The notes under the pieces were generated by a model. The model was not told where the DNA came from. It searched no databases and saw only the letters and a list, made by a program, of their open reading frames with translations. The translations under genes were made by a program, and so were the position numbers. Shown piece after piece: positions 49,645 through 59,842 of a DNA stretch of 64,000 nt (positions are counted from its first letter, which is position 1; each line of letters starts with the position of its first letter). This DNA is from Gammaproteobacteria bacterium (GTDB lineage: Bacteria; Pseudomonadota; Gammaproteobacteria; Pseudomonadales; Ketobacteraceae): positions 168,581 to 232,580 of the forward strand of contig JABLXQ010000003.1 in the NCBI GenBank assembly GCA_013178375.1, written 5' to 3'.

Positions 49645-50871
49645 TCAAATAGTGCGGAAACGGATGCCTGCATTTTGCAGACGGGTGATCAGGGCCTCCC
49701 CCATGGCGGCTCCCGGTGTCACCACGCCGTAGTTTGCCGGCAGCTGGTCGTCGTCAAAGGCCAGACACAGCGCAGATTCCGCCAGCATTTTCGATGTCTC
49801 GCCATAACCCGGATCGCCGCCGCTGACTTCGGTCCACACGTGCAGTCCGGCCGCTTCCCCCACAAAGCGAACCCGGAACCAGCTTTTATCCCGCTGCGAC
49901 GGACTGGGGCCCTGGCCCGGGTCCTTCACCTTCAGCAACTTCTGCTTGCCGAATTCGAATTGCGACAGCGCCACTAGGCCACCCACCGCCACGGCGCCGC
50001 CCAGGCCGGTATGAAGATGTTTGGTCAGCACATAGTGGCCGTAGCAGAAATCGGGCCCGTATTCCTTGCGTGCCGCGCCGGTGCGTTTCACCACTTGGGG
50101 ATCGATGGTGGGGAAGGGGAAAGCCCAGGCGCCGAACGGTTTGCAGTATTTGATTTCGGGCGACGCCACGCGGGAACGGCGGCGGTCAGTGGGGCGGGCG
50201 CTGCGGGCCTGATTCCACACTTTACGCTTCTTTGCGTATTCCCGCAGGCGGGAAAACTGGGTGATGGCCGAATGCCAGGTGCCGCCGGAAAAGGTGCCGC
50301 CAGCCTGCACAAACCCTTCCACGTGCACCGGGGTTTTGCCGGCGCGCTCGGCGCCCAGCAGTTTATTCAGCTCATGCACCGTGTAGAGCGCGCCCAGGTC
50401 ATGGGGAATGCTGTCGAAGCCGCAGCTGTTAACGATCTTCACCGCTTTTTGCTGGGCCGCATCCTGAAATTCATATTCAAGGCTCTCGACGAATTCCGGT
50501 TCGCCGGTCAGGTCCACATAATGGGTGCCCGCTTCCACGCAGGCCCGCACCAGTGGTTCGCCATAATTCAGGTAGGGGCCAACGGTGGTGATGATCACTT
50601 TGCTCTGCTCGGCCATTTTTTTCAGGCTGGCGGGATCGCGGGTGTCGGCCTCGATGATGCTGACGTCCGCCTGGGGATTCAGCGCCAGAATCGCCTTGCG
50701 GCATTCTTCCAGTTTGGCGGGATTACGGCCGGCGATGGCCCATTTCAGATGCGAGCTGTCCTGGCAACCCGCCAGGTATTCGGCCGTCAGGCGGCCGGTA
50801 AAGCCGGTGGCGCCAAACAAGGTGATGTGAAAAGGGCGAGAAGCCGGCTTCTGCGCCTTGGACTTTGCCAT
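49645..50871 (-). CDS. Saccharopine dehydrogenase-like reductase
   Basis: The 408-residue protein has an N-terminal NAD(P) Rossmann site (ITLFGATGFTGRLTAEYLAG), then DTRDPASLKKMAEQSKVIIT, TVGPYLNYGEPLVRACVEAG, HYVDLTGEPEF and a substrate-domain Cys-Gly-Phe-Asp-Ser (NSCGFDSIPHDLG). This is the saccharopine-dehydrogenase-like/trans-acting enoyl reductase family, whose members reduce lipids or polyketide chains in other bacteria. It does not make lysine. It is co-transcribed with an SRPBCC lipid-binding-type gene, which supports a lipid-related task (inference). Confidence 0.85.
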   Translation of the reverse strand: MAKSKAQKPASRPFHITLFGATGFTGRLTAEYLAGCQDSSHLKWAIAGRNPAKLEECRKAILALNPQADVSIIEADTRDPASLKKMAEQSKVIITTVGPYLNYGEPLVRACVEAGTHYVDLTGEPEFVESLEYEFQDAAQQKAVKIVNSCGFDSIPHDLGALYTVHELNKLLGAERAGKTPVHVEGFVQAGGTFSGGTWHSAITQFSRLREYAKKRKVWNQARSARPTDRRRSRVASPEIKYCKPFGAWAFPFPTIDPQVVKRTGAARKEYGPDFCYGHYVLTKHLHTGLGGAVAVGGLVALSQFEFGKQKLLKVKDPGQGPSPSQRDKSWFRVRFVGEAAGLHVWTEVSGGDPGYGETSKMLAESALCLAFDDDQLPANYGVVTPGAAMGEALITRLQNAGIRFRTI

Positions 50872-51069
50872 TGTGTACCCCTGTAAGCCTGATAAGTTAC
50901 TGAAAAGAGAGGTGCTAGATTAAGCCGGATGAATTATCGCTTTCAACCGGTTCTGCAGTTGAGAATAGCAGTTTGGTGCCGACAGTTGAGCTTGCCGCGC
51001 TCCTGTGCCATCGTAGGCCGATGCGGATCTGTCAGTACCGTGCAACCCGTCATGGAATCCGGAGGGTTT

Positions 51070-51507
51070 ATGGTTGAAAAAACAGTGACTGTGCGCGACT
51101 GCATGAGCCGCAAGGTTCTCAGTTTCGATCTGTCTGACGACGTGGCTGATGTGGTGTCGCTGCTGCTGGAGCATCGCATCACAGGCGCGCCGGTGCTGGA
51201 TGCCGGGCACAATGTCATCGGCTTTGTGTCGGAACAGGATTGCATCAAGGAAATGCTCAATACCGCCTTCTATTGCGACCTCACCGCGACGGTGGGTGAT
51301 GTAATGCAGCGCAATGTCCAGACCGTGGAGCCCGACATGCCCATCGCCCAGCTGGCTGAGCAGCTCACCATTGCCAAGCCCCGGGTTTACCCGGTAGTGG
51401 AGGGGGGCAAGCTGGTGGGCATCATCAGCCGGTCGGACGTGCTGAAAGCCCTGTTCGACGCCAGCGTCCGCTGCCACCACCTGAGTTCCACCAAGGCCGC
51501 TGTCTGA
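51070..51507 (+). CDS. Two-CBS-domain protein
   Basis: The 145-residue protein is a CBS pair: VTVRDCMSRKVLSFDLSDDV with HRITGAPVLDAGHNVIGFVS, and ATVGDVMQRNVQTVEPDMPI with YPVVEGGKLVGIISRSDVLK. CBS pairs bind adenosine nucleotides and report energy state to partners; here there is no attached effector. GGAGGG at 51061-51066 sets the ATG at 51070; longer in-frame starts at 50929 and 51052 lack such a site. The gene is divergent from the reductase gene. Partner unknown. Confidence 0.88.
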   Translation: MVEKTVTVRDCMSRKVLSFDLSDDVADVVSLLLEHRITGAPVLDAGHNVIGFVSEQDCIKEMLNTAFYCDLTATVGDVMQRNVQTVEPDMPIAQLAEQLTIAKPRVYPVVEGGKLVGIISRSDVLKALFDASVRCHHLSSTKAAV

Positions 51508-51605
51508 TCTGTTTATCGGTTTGATACGGTGCGTTGCCGACTTGCCAGCGAGCCGGCCGACTGGCAATGTGGCGCTCCATTCCGATACTGATTTGAATTC
51601 CCGGC

Positions 51606-52253
51606 ATGATCCCATCCCCCGAACTTCCTTTTGTGCTGGACGGCGTGCGCATTGAGCCTCGCCGTCCGCCCCTGCTGCCTGAAATCGAACTGCTGCTGAT
51701 GGCGGACCAGTATCCCGATCAGGCCCTGGCTGGCCCGGATCATCACCGGCTGATGGCGCAGCCGCCCTATTGGGCGTTTTGCTGGGGTGGCGGACAGGCC
51801 CTGGCACGCTGGATTCTGGATCGCCCGGAGCAGGTGACCGGCCGGCACGTCATCGATTTTGGTGCCGGCTCCGGCGTGGCCGGCATTGCGGCGGCGCTGG
51901 CCGGAGCCTCCACTGTGGTGGCGGTGGATATCGATCCGGACGCACTGCGGATGAGTGACCGCAACGCCCGGGCCAACGGGTTGGCACTGACCACCACCAC
52001 CGCCTGCGACACTTGGGGAGGAAGCCTGCTACTGGCGGCGGACATCTGCTACGAGGAAGCCGGTTATGCCGCTGTTCTGGCCCATGTCGCCGCCGGCGGC
52101 GCCGCGATCATCGCTGAATCCCGGCTGCGCGACCTGCATCAGCGGCATCCCTGCCTGCAGCCGGTAGCGCAGTTTCAGGTGCGCACTTTTCCTGATCTGG
52201 ATGAATCCGAAAACTTTGATCAGGTGCGCATTTTTTCGACGATCACCACTTGA
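51606..52253 (+). CDS. Class I SAM-dependent methyltransferase (PrmA/ETFB-like)
   Basis: The 215-residue protein has the SAM-binding motif in HVIDFGAGSGVAGIAAALAG, the acidic loop VVAVDIDPDALRM, and LLLAADICYEE in motif II/III position. The PYWAFCWGGGQALARWILD element before it is typical of the lysine methyltransferases that act on electron-transfer flavoprotein or ribosomal proteins. The substrate cannot be told. It lies 98 bp after the CBS gene, with no sign of joint regulation. Confidence 0.85.
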   Translation: MIPSPELPFVLDGVRIEPRRPPLLPEIELLLMADQYPDQALAGPDHHRLMAQPPYWAFCWGGGQALARWILDRPEQVTGRHVIDFGAGSGVAGIAAALAGASTVVAVDIDPDALRMSDRNARANGLALTTTTACDTWGGSLLLAADICYEEAGYAAVLAHVAAGGAAIIAESRLRDLHQRHPCLQPVAQFQVRTFPDLDESENFDQVRIFSTITT

Positions 52254-52444
52254 AAAATCCTTGCAATTCCAGTCGTTACAAAGCAAAACAAAAACTCAAC
52301 ACAATCCCCTACGGATGCTCACTTATTAAGTTGTAACCCTCTGCTATAGTGCATCTGACTTTGATTTGACCAGTTTTCCAGACCATCCACTTTGACCGGT
52401 TCAGCCGGAATCGCGATTCCATTCAGAGCGGAGATAACCTCATC

Positions 52445-54739
52445 ATGTTGCGGGATGCATCGCACAATTTCCCTGGTGCAATGGGGTTGCTCAACTCGGG
52501 ATACCGCGACACGGCTGTGCGAGACCGAATGTTGAGCGACACCTACAGCCAGGACGACATCAGGAACGGGTTTCGGGCGGAAATCCGCCCGCCCAGGACT
52601 GCCCTGGGGGAACGGGTGAAAATGGCCCTTGCCACCCTGTTCGCCATCGCATTGCCGCTGGCGTTCGTCACCCTGATCGGGCTTTCCAGCCTGGTCTGGT
52701 TCCAGTTCACCCGTGATTTGCTGCAGAACGGATTCTTCAACCGGCCGGGCTGGGGTCTTGTCGTGGTGCTGGGCGACCTGTTTCTGGCGGGATTCCTGGC
52801 CGCCATGGTGCGACGTCTGGTGTTGATCCGCCGCCATGCCCGCGAGTACCTGGCCGTTTCCCCGCAATCCCAACCCGAACTGCATGCCTTTGTTAACCAT
52901 GTGGCGCTGCTGCTGCGGGTGCCGTTTCCCCGCGCCATCAAGCTGGATGCCGAAGTAGGCCTGATCCTGCGGCCGGGCTCGTTCAAGGACATTCTGCTCG
53001 GACACGGGCCGGAAATTCTGATCGGTGTGCCGCTGTTATATGGCCTGAGCGCGCGGCAACTGGCGGGCGTCATTGCCCATGCCTATGCCGGCTATACCAG
53101 CGAAGCCCGTCGTTACGGCTACCCCCTGATCTGCGCCATCGACCGCTGGCTGTTTGCCCAGTCGGGCCTTGCCCGTTCCGCCACCTCCATCAAGGAAGAA
53201 TTCCGTTCCCTGGATGAAGGCCGTTCCCGCCAGCGCCTGGCAGCCTTGCTGCGGCCCTTCGATTTTCTGGTACAGAGCACTTTCTACCTGCTGTATCGCA
53301 TCATTTCGGCAGCCACCTTCGTGGTGAGCCGGCGCATCGACATGGTGGGCGACCAGTTTTCCTCCCGCATTGCCGGTTCCAGTGAATTCCGTTCCACCCA
53401 GTTCCGCCTGCGCTCGTTGCATTACGGCCAGCAGCATGCCAACCGCGAGCTGCTCAAGAGCTGGCGCAATAGCCGTCTGTCCAGCAACTTCCCCTGTCTG
53501 GTGGTGGACCATGCCGATACCCTGCAGTTGTCGTTGCGGCCGCGCCTGATCCAGGAAATGGAAGAACTGGTGACGCCGCTGACCCGTAGCCGCATTGTCG
53601 ATCTGGGGCGTATCGTCAACGTCGAACACTATCCGGACGAAGGCGCCTGCTTCCTGCTGGGGCCGGCCATTTCCCTGCTGCGGGGTGCCGACGGCATCGC
53701 CCGTACTGTTTCGATTGGCCATTACCATGCGCTGGGAATCCGCGAGCCGGAACTGATGGACACCCAGCGTCTGCCTGTGCCCGTACCCGGTGAGCGGGAC
53801 AAGGCCAATCGCACCGATGTGTTTGCGGGCCTGGAACGAACGGGTCGCGTGGTGCGTATCGACGATTTCGACATTCATGTTGCCCGGCCCGTCGACGAGC
53901 GGTGTGGTGAACTGGAAGACCTGATCGACAAGATTCACCACGACGCGGCGGTGATCCATCATCTGGCTGATACTTACCGCAATTTCGAATACCGCAAAAA
54001 CCTGCTGCACACCCGCAAGGTAATTGAAGAGACGCTGGGAACCGGTGAAACCCGCGTGCGCGACATCGAAGTGCAGTGGCTGGGGCTGATCAAGGAGCAG
54101 AGTGAAATCAAGGCGGAACTGGTGCAGTACGAGTCCCTGGTGGCGCGTCGCATCGGTATCGTGTTGTCACTCACCGTGGAGCGCCCTGAGATCCGCGAAC
54201 AGCTGGCGCTGGCGAGTGACGAATTGCGTTCCCATGTCCTGCGGGTGACGGATGCCCTCACTTTCCTTGGCCGTGCCCATGAATCCCTGCAGCGCCTGCG
54301 CGCCTATACCCTGATTCTGGGCCAGCTGATGGTGCATGCCACGTCCGAGGACGCGGAAGATATCGGGCCGCGCCAGGACGAACTGGCGGAGCGTTACCAG
54401 AAGTACGTGCTGCTGGAACTGGGCAGCGTGCTGCGGCAGATCGACAACGTGCCCCATCCCATGATGGTGTATGCGCTCAATGCGGTGGAAGCCGCCAACC
54501 CTGCTGCGGCCAGCCTGCAGTGTCATTCCATCGGCCAGGCCATCCAGCTGGAAGTGCGGGATCTGGATTCCGCTTCGTCCTGCCCGGAAGCCTGCCACCG
54601 GGTAGCCACCTCGGTGATTCATTACATCGAAAGTCTGAACGAACAGTTGCAGGAGCGTCTGAGCCTGCTGGTGACCCGCACCGAGACACTGTTCGGGCTC
54701 GACAGCGTGCGCAATGCGCGCGCCGCCTATTCCAGATAA
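52445..54739 (+). CDS. Membrane M48-like protein with decayed catalytic motif
   Basis: The 764-residue protein has two membrane helices near residues 62-85 and 100-122 in the arrangement of M48 (HtpX/Ste24-like) peptidases, then LSARQLAGVIAHAYAGYT, which aligns with the family's LAGVLAHExxH. Here the catalytic Glu is Ala213 and the second His is Gly216; only His212 stays, so the protease is almost surely inactive. A C-terminal region (about 480-764) is helical and coiled, with many Glu/Arg. It is probably a scaffold or regulator derived from M48. GGAG lies before the ATG. Its last 13 bases overlap the convergent TetR gene. Confidence 0.8.
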   Translation: MLRDASHNFPGAMGLLNSGYRDTAVRDRMLSDTYSQDDIRNGFRAEIRPPRTALGERVKMALATLFAIALPLAFVTLIGLSSLVWFQFTRDLLQNGFFNRPGWGLVVVLGDLFLAGFLAAMVRRLVLIRRHAREYLAVSPQSQPELHAFVNHVALLLRVPFPRAIKLDAEVGLILRPGSFKDILLGHGPEILIGVPLLYGLSARQLAGVIAHAYAGYTSEARRYGYPLICAIDRWLFAQSGLARSATSIKEEFRSLDEGRSRQRLAALLRPFDFLVQSTFYLLYRIISAATFVVSRRIDMVGDQFSSRIAGSSEFRSTQFRLRSLHYGQQHANRELLKSWRNSRLSSNFPCLVVDHADTLQLSLRPRLIQEMEELVTPLTRSRIVDLGRIVNVEHYPDEGACFLLGPAISLLRGADGIARTVSIGHYHALGIREPELMDTQRLPVPVPGERDKANRTDVFAGLERTGRVVRIDDFDIHVARPVDERCGELEDLIDKIHHDAAVIHHLADTYRNFEYRKNLLHTRKVIEETLGTGETRVRDIEVQWLGLIKEQSEIKAELVQYESLVARRIGIVLSLTVERPEIREQLALASDELRSHVLRVTDALTFLGRAHESLQRLRAYTLILGQLMVHATSEDAEDIGPRQDELAERYQKYVLLELGSVLRQIDNVPHPMMVYALNAVEAANPAAASLQCHSIGQAIQLEVRDLDSASSCPEACHRVATSVIHYIESLNEQLQERLSLLVTRTETLFGLDSVRNARAAYSR

Positions 54740-55353
54740 GTAGCTGCCACCGCTTCCAGCGCCTCCTGCCCCTCTGGCGGCAGGTAGGGCAGGATCAGCG
54801 ACATCACCTGATACACTCCGCGTCCAAGATCCTCCAGTTCCGGGTTGTCCCCCAGATTCCGCACCTGTTGGTAATTCATCCAGTAGGTGCCGGTGATCAC
54901 CACGTTGGTGGCCAGGGACTCGATCTGCTTGTCGGTAATGGTGATGATGCCGCTGTCGCGCATGCTGTTCATGATCAGGCGGCAGTTGGCGGCCTTCTTG
55001 TCGAGGATACGGTTGAAGCGCTTCTGCAGCTTTTCATTGCGCTCCAGAATGGTGGCCAGGTCCCGGTAGAGAAAACGGTATTCCCAGATCCGCTCGAACA
55101 CCATGTGGATATACATCCAGTAATCCATGATCTCCAGCCCTTCCTCCTGGGGTGACTGCAGCACCTCGTGCATGCTGGTCTCGAACTGCTGGAACAGCTC
55201 GGCGATGATTTCGTCCTTGTTGCGGAAGTGGTAGTAGAGATTGCCCGGACTGATGTCCATTTCATTGGCAATGTCGATGGTGGTGACATTGGGTTCACCA
55301 CACAGGTTGAACAGTTCCAGGCTGGTTACCAGGATGCGATCGCGTGTTTTCAT
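54727..55353 (-). CDS. TetR-family transcriptional regulator
   Basis: The 208-residue protein has the TetR HTH at the N-terminus (VTTIDIANEMDISPGNLYYH, FRNKDEIIAE) and a helical C-terminal domain with aromatic clusters (YWMYIHMVFERIWEYRFLYR) that may line a ligand pocket, perhaps for lipids. It is divergent from gap with a 258-bp gap, and tail-to-tail with the M48-like gene (13-bp overlap). Its targets are unknown. Confidence 0.9.
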   Translation of the reverse strand: MKTRDRILVTSLELFNLCGEPNVTTIDIANEMDISPGNLYYHFRNKDEIIAELFQQFETSMHEVLQSPQEEGLEIMDYWMYIHMVFERIWEYRFLYRDLATILERNEKLQKRFNRILDKKAANCRLIMNSMRDSGIITITDKQIESLATNVVITGTYWMNYQQVRNLGDNPELEDLGRGVYQVMSLILPYLPPEGQEALEAVAATYLE

Positions 55354-55490
55354 GCCGGGGTCGGCTATCCCTAAGGAGATGAGGTCATCGATGATCTGGC
55401 GTTAAGAATACGTCAGCGTCCGGATCAAGTCATTAATCGGTTGTTTTTTCAGTCGGTTAAACAGTGGGGGACGGCTACGGTCCGCCTGGA

Positions 55491-55519
55491 TTGATAAATG
55501 GTTTCAATGACAAGATAAT
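55491..55519 (+). promoter_or_regulatory. Sigma70-type promoter of gap
   Basis: TTGATA (55491-55496) and GATAAT (55514-55519) are separated by 17 bp. The predicted start at about 55526 leaves a leader of about 85 bases before the GTG start of gap. The upstream part of the 258-bp gap toward the TetR gene contains a TCGGTT direct repeat near 55437-55458 of unknown meaning. Confidence 0.65.
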
Positions 55520-55611
55520 ATGCGCCCCGCAACGACGAACCGTGACCGCCATCAGGGCTACGGTGCTAGGTCGGCATTCCATTGTTGGCACTCCATAAAA
55601 GGTGACGTTCC

Positions 55612-57057
55612 GTGACAGACCAGTCCAAACAGCATTTGCAATCCTGGGTTAACCGTGAGGCCCTGGCCGAGTCCATGATCCCAATGATCGGCAAACTGTA
55701 TCGCGAGCACAGCGTGGTGACCTCGGTGTATGGCCGCCCGATCATCAATCGTTCCGTGATCGACATTATCAAGGCCCACCGTTATGTCCGTCAGTTGCAG
55801 GGCGAGGCGCTGGATGTTTCTGAAAGCTTTCCTGTGCTGCAGGCGTTGACCAAGCTGAACCTGGGCCCGGCCCGCATCGACATCGGCAAGCTGGCCACCA
55901 AATACCGCAGCCAGGGCGGCAACCTGAGCGTGGAAGAGTTCGTGCGTCGCGAAGTGGCCGACGCGCTGGACCCCACCATCACTCCCGCCTTCAAAGGCCG
56001 TGACGTGGTGCTGTACGGATTTGGCCGCATCGGCCGTCTGGTGGCGCGCATCCTGATTGAAAAAGCCGGCGGTGGCGATGCCCTGCGTCTGCGAGCCATC
56101 GTGGTACGTAATGGTGGCGCCGAGAATGACCTGGCCAAGCGCGCCAGCCTGCTGCGCCGCGACTCCGTGCACGGTTCGTTCCGTGGCACCATTTCCATCG
56201 ATGAGGAAAACCAGGCGCTGATCGCCAACGGTAACTACATCCAGGTGATCTATTCCGATGCGCCGGAGAGCGTTGATTACACCAAGTACGACATCCATAA
56301 CGCCATCGTGGTGGACAACACCGGCAAGTGGCGCGACGAAGCCGGCCTGGGCAAGCACCTGAAATGCCCCGGTGCGAGTCAGGTGGTGCTGACTGCTCCC
56401 GGCAAGGGCGAGCTGAAGAACATCGTGATGGGTGTCAACGACAACGAAATCAGTGCAGATGATCGCATCCTGTCCGCCGCCAGCTGCACCACCAACGCCA
56501 TCGTGCCGGTATTGAAAGTGGTGAACGATCTGTACGGCATCCAGTACGGCCACGTGGAAACCGTTCACTCCTACACCAACGACCAGAACCTGATCGACAA
56601 CTACCACAAAGGCAATCGCCGTGGCCGCAGCGCTGCGCTGAACATGGTGATCACCGAAACCGGCGCCGCCAAGGCTGTTGCCAAGGCGCTGCCGGAACTG
56701 AAAGGCAAGCTGACCGGCAATGCGATCCGCGTTCCTACTCCTAACGTGTCCATGGCGATTCTGAACCTGGGCCTGAACAAGGAAGTGTCGAAGGAAGAGC
56801 TGAACGACGTGTTGCGTGCCGCTTCCCTGGAAGGTCCGCTGCGCAAGCAGATCGACTATGTGAACTCGCCGGAAGTGGTGTCCACCGACTTCGTGGGTTC
56901 CCGCTACGCCAGCATCGTTGACGCCGAGTCCACCATCGTCAACGCTAATCGTTGCGTCCTGTACATCTGGTACGACAACGAATTCGGCTACAGCTGCCAG
57001 GTTGTGCGCATGCTGCAGAAGATGGCTGGCGTGAACTACCCGACCTTCCCAAAATAA
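55612..57057 (+). CDS. gap: Glyceraldehyde-3-phosphate dehydrogenase (long form)
   Basis: The 481-residue enzyme has an N-terminal extension of about 130 residues. The canonical GAPDH core follows: GFGRIGRLVARIL (NAD site), the catalytic Cys in ASCTTNAIVPVLK, VHSYTNDQNLID, GAAKAVAKALPELKGKLTG and YDNEFGYSCQVV. It converts glyceraldehyde-3-phosphate to 1,3-bisphosphoglycerate in glycolysis/gluconeogenesis. Long forms with such an extension occur beside nqr in Pseudomonas (PA3001-type). Start GTG 55612 follows AAAAGG at 55597-55602. It ends at a strong terminator before nqrA. Confidence 0.93.
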   Translation: MTDQSKQHLQSWVNREALAESMIPMIGKLYREHSVVTSVYGRPIINRSVIDIIKAHRYVRQLQGEALDVSESFPVLQALTKLNLGPARIDIGKLATKYRSQGGNLSVEEFVRREVADALDPTITPAFKGRDVVLYGFGRIGRLVARILIEKAGGGDALRLRAIVVRNGGAENDLAKRASLLRRDSVHGSFRGTISIDEENQALIANGNYIQVIYSDAPESVDYTKYDIHNAIVVDNTGKWRDEAGLGKHLKCPGASQVVLTAPGKGELKNIVMGVNDNEISADDRILSAASCTTNAIVPVLKVVNDLYGIQYGHVETVHSYTNDQNLIDNYHKGNRRGRSAALNMVITETGAAKAVAKALPELKGKLTGNAIRVPTPNVSMAILNLGLNKEVSKEELNDVLRAASLEGPLRKQIDYVNSPEVVSTDFVGSRYASIVDAESTIVNANRCVLYIWYDNEFGYSCQVVRMLQKMAGVNYPTFPK

Positions 57058-57122
57058 TGCAGTGAGATCGGCTGATCCGGTGAAAATATTGATCCGGGTC
57101 AAGCCTTGATTGAATCCGCCAG

Positions 57123-57148
57123 AGGGCAGCAGACGCTGCCCTTTTTTT
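57123..57148 (+). terminator. Rho-independent terminator after gap
   Basis: AGGGCAGC (57123-57130), AGAC loop, GCTGCCCT (57135-57142) and a run of seven T (57142-57148) make a strong terminator 65 bp past the gap stop. It separates gap from nqrA. Confidence 0.9.
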
Positions 57149-57238
57149 GCGCCGCAGCAAAACGATTTTTCATGGAAAATAGTGAGTTGCGGTGACCTGC
57201 GCTGGCCATTTAACCTATCCATCACTCAGAACCCTAGC

Positions 57239-57244
57239 TATAAT
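57239..57244 (+). promoter_or_regulatory. Probable -10 box of the nqr operon
   Basis: A perfect TATAAT lies 41 bases upstream of nqrA, after the gap terminator. No good -35 box stands 16-18 bp before it, so an activator may be needed. Confidence 0.4.
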
Positions 57245-57285
57245 CCGGGACACTCCAGGTTTGAATCAGGAAGCGGTCAGGGGTT

Positions 57286-58620
57286 ATGAGAAAGATCAAG
57301 CGAGGTCTGAATCTCCCCATCAGCGGCGCGCCGAAGCAGATCATCGAAGATGGTCCCGCCATTCGAACGGCAGCTGTGTTGGGTAACGATTACGTCGGGG
57401 TCAAGCCCACCATGCAGGTCAAGGTGGGCGACAAGGTGAAGAAAGGGCAGACGCTCTTCACTGACAAGAAAAACGAGGGTGTCCGCTTCACAGCGCCGGC
57501 GGCAGGCATTGTTGCCGCCATTCACCGGGGCCAGAAGAGGGTGCTGCAGTCGGTGGTGATCGATGTGGAGGAGGGTGGCGAGGAAAGCTTCGCGGCCTAT
57601 TCTCCCACTGAACTGAGCCAGCTCGGCTACTCCCGCGTCGAACAGAACCTGCTGGCATCCGGCCTGTGGACTGCTTTCCGTACCCGTCCTTTCAGCAAAA
57701 TTCCTGTACCCGCTTCCTCTCCCCATTCCATATTTGTCACCGCCATCGATACCAACCCGCTCGCAGTCGATCCTGCAGTTGTGATCAAGGACGAAGTGGT
57801 GGCGTTCCAGCAAGGACTGGATGTGCTGTCGAACCTGTGCAAAACGGTGTATCTGTGCAAGGCGGCCGGCGCGCGCATCGGTGGTAACGGTATTGCGAAG
57901 GAAGAGGAGTTCGATGGCCCCCATCCCGCCGGGCTACCGGGTACGCATATTCATTTTCTCGATCCGGTGCATCTGAAAAAAATGGTATGGCACATCAACT
58001 ATCAGGATGTGATCGCCATCGGCAAACTGTTCACCACCGGCAAGCTGTGCAACCAGCGGGTGATTGCGCTGGCAGGCCCGCAGGTAAGGAATCCGCGTCT
58101 GGTGCGTACGATTCTGGGCGCCAGTACCGATGAACTGGTGGCGGGTCAGGCTGAAGCGGGCGAGAACCGGGTGATTTCGGGTTCCGTGCTGGCGGGCGAT
58201 ACTGCGTATGGTCCCTTTGCTTTTCTGGGTCGCTACCACCTGCAGGTCACGGTGATTCGTGAAGGCCGCGAGCGCAACCTGCTGGAATATGTGTGGCCGG
58301 GTGCAGAAAAGCATTCCGTATTGAATACCTTCCTGTCGAAGCTGACGCCGGGCAAACTGTTCCCGTTCACCTCCACCACCAATGGTAGCCAGCGCGCCAT
58401 GGTGCCGGTGGGTTCCTACGAGAAAATCATGCCGCTCGACATTCTGCCGACTCAACTGCTGCGGGCATTGATCGTGGGCGACACCGAATCCGCCCAGCAA
58501 CTGGGATGTCTGGAGCTGGACGAAGAGGATCTGGCGCTGTGCACTTATGTGTGCCCCGGCAAGTACGAATATGGCCCGATCCTGCGGGACAATCTGACGC
58601 GCATCGAGATGGAGGGTTGA
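57286..58620 (+). CDS. nqrA: Na+-translocating NADH:quinone reductase subunit A
   Basis: NqrA (444 residues) is the large cytoplasmic subunit of the NADH:ubiquinone reductase that pumps sodium. Typical segments are the N-terminal [53 protein letters not shown] and the C-terminal [16 protein letters not shown]. It begins the operon. The downstream order nqrA-B-C-D-E-F matches the canonical cluster. It ends 4 bp before the GTG start of nqrB. Confidence 0.97.
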   Translation: MRKIKRGLNLPISGAPKQIIEDGPAIRTAAVLGNDYVGVKPTMQVKVGDKVKKGQTLFTDKKNEGVRFTAPAAGIVAAIHRGQKRVLQSVVIDVEEGGEESFAAYSPTELSQLGYSRVEQNLLASGLWTAFRTRPFSKIPVPASSPHSIFVTAIDTNPLAVDPAVVIKDEVVAFQQGLDVLSNLCKTVYLCKAAGARIGGNGIAKEEEFDGPHPAGLPGTHIHFLDPVHLKKMVWHINYQDVIAIGKLFTTGKLCNQRVIALAGPQVRNPRLVRTILGASTDELVAGQAEAGENRVISGSVLAGDTAYGPFAFLGRYHLQVTVIREGRERNLLEYVWPGAEKHSVLNTFLSKLTPGKLFPFTSTTNGSQRAMVPVGSYEKIMPLDILPTQLLRALIVGDTESAQQLGCLELDEEDLALCTYVCPGKYEYGPILRDNLTRIEMEG

Positions 58621-58624
58621 GCCG

Positions 58625-59842
58625 GTGATTCGCAAGATATTCGACAGTCTGCAACCCCATTTCGAGAAAGGCGGCAAGTACGAGAAATACAATGCCGTGT
58701 TCGAAATGTTCGACACGTTTTTCTACAGCCCGTCGTCGGTCACCCATTCCGCGTCGCACGTGCGTGATGGCATCGACCTCAAGCGCATCATGATCACAGT
58801 CTGGCTGTGTACCTTCCCGGCCATGTTTTATGGCATGTACAACGTCGGCGCGCAGGCGCTGGGTTTCATGGCGGAGAAGGGCATTACTGCCGAAGGTGAC
58901 TGGCGTTTCCTTATCACCGACCTGCTGATCGGCTACAACCCGGCCAGCATCTGGGATTGCTTCATTTACGGTGCTGCCTGGTTCGTGCCGATTTATGTGG
59001 TCACCTTTGCGGTGGGCATCGCGTGGGAAATCCTGTTCGCGGTGAAACGCGGCCATGAAGTGAATGAAGGGTTCTTCGTCACGTCGGTGCTGTTCGCGCT
59101 GACTTGCCCGCCCACCATTCCACTGTGGCAGGTGGCCCTCGGCATTTCGTTCGGCGTGGTGCTGGGCAAGGAAGTGTTTGGAGGCACCGGCAAGAATTTC
59201 CTCAACCCGGCACTGACGGGGCGCGCGTTTCTGTTTTTTGCGTATCCCGCCAGCATGTCCGGCGATTCGGTGTGGACAGCGGTGGACGGTTTCTCCGGCG
59301 CGACTGCGTTGAGCATTGCGGCCGAGGGTGGCATGCAGGCATTGCAGGGCCAACTGACCTGGATGGATGCCTTTATCGGCAACATGCAGGGTTCGGTGGG
59401 TGAGACCTCGGCACTGGCACTGGCTGCCGGTGGCCTCATCCTGATGATCACCGGGATTGCATCCTGGCGCATTGTTGCCGGGGTTTTCGCAGGCACTGCC
59501 GCGATGGGCATCCTGTTCAACAGTATCGGCAGCACCACCAACCCGATGTTTCAGATTCCATTCTGGTGGCATTACGTGCTGGGCGGCTGGGCGCTGGGTA
59601 CTTTCTTCATGGCGACGGACCCGGTTTCGGCGTCGATGACGAATACCGGCAAGTGGGTGTTTGGCGCACTGATTGGCGTGATGGTGATGCTGATCCGGGT
59701 GGTGAATCCCGCGTTTCCCGAGGGCATGATGCTGGCGATTCTGTTCGCCAACCTGCTGGCGCCCACCATTGATTATTTCGTGATTCAGGCGAACGTGAAA
59801 CGGAGGCTGGCGCGCATGTCCAGTAACAGTCATGTCCAGTAA
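58625..59842 (+). CDS. nqrB: Na+-translocating NADH:quinone reductase subunit B
   Basis: NqrB (405 residues) is a multi-helix inner-membrane subunit carrying a covalent FMN and lining the Na+ path. The FMN attachment site DGFSGAT is present with Thr227. Other family segments are [35 protein letters not shown] and [17 protein letters not shown]. The start is GTG 58625. It overlaps nqrC by 11 bp, so the genes are coupled. Confidence 0.97.
   Translation: MIRKIFDSLQPHFEKGGKYEKYNAVFEMFDTFFYSPSSVTHSASHVRDGIDLKRIMITVWLCTFPAMFYGMYNVGAQALGFMAEKGITAEGDWRFLITDLLIGYNPASIWDCFIYGAAWFVPIYVVTFAVGIAWEILFAVKRGHEVNEGFFVTSVLFALTCPPTIPLWQVALGISFGVVLGKEVFGGTGKNFLNPALTGRAFLFFAYPASMSGDSVWTAVDGFSGATALSIAAEGGMQALQGQLTWMDAFIGNMQGSVGETSALALAAGGLILMITGIASWRIVAGVFAGTAAMGILFNSIGSTTNPMFQIPFWWHYVLGGWALGTFFMATDPVSASMTNTGKWVFGALIGVMVMLIRVVNPAFPEGMMLAILFANLLAPTIDYFVIQANVKRRLARMSSNSHVQ

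Noticed and set aside
55558..57225. Minus-strand frame of 555 codons over gap
   Set aside because: Antisense to a conserved GAPDH; no family features.
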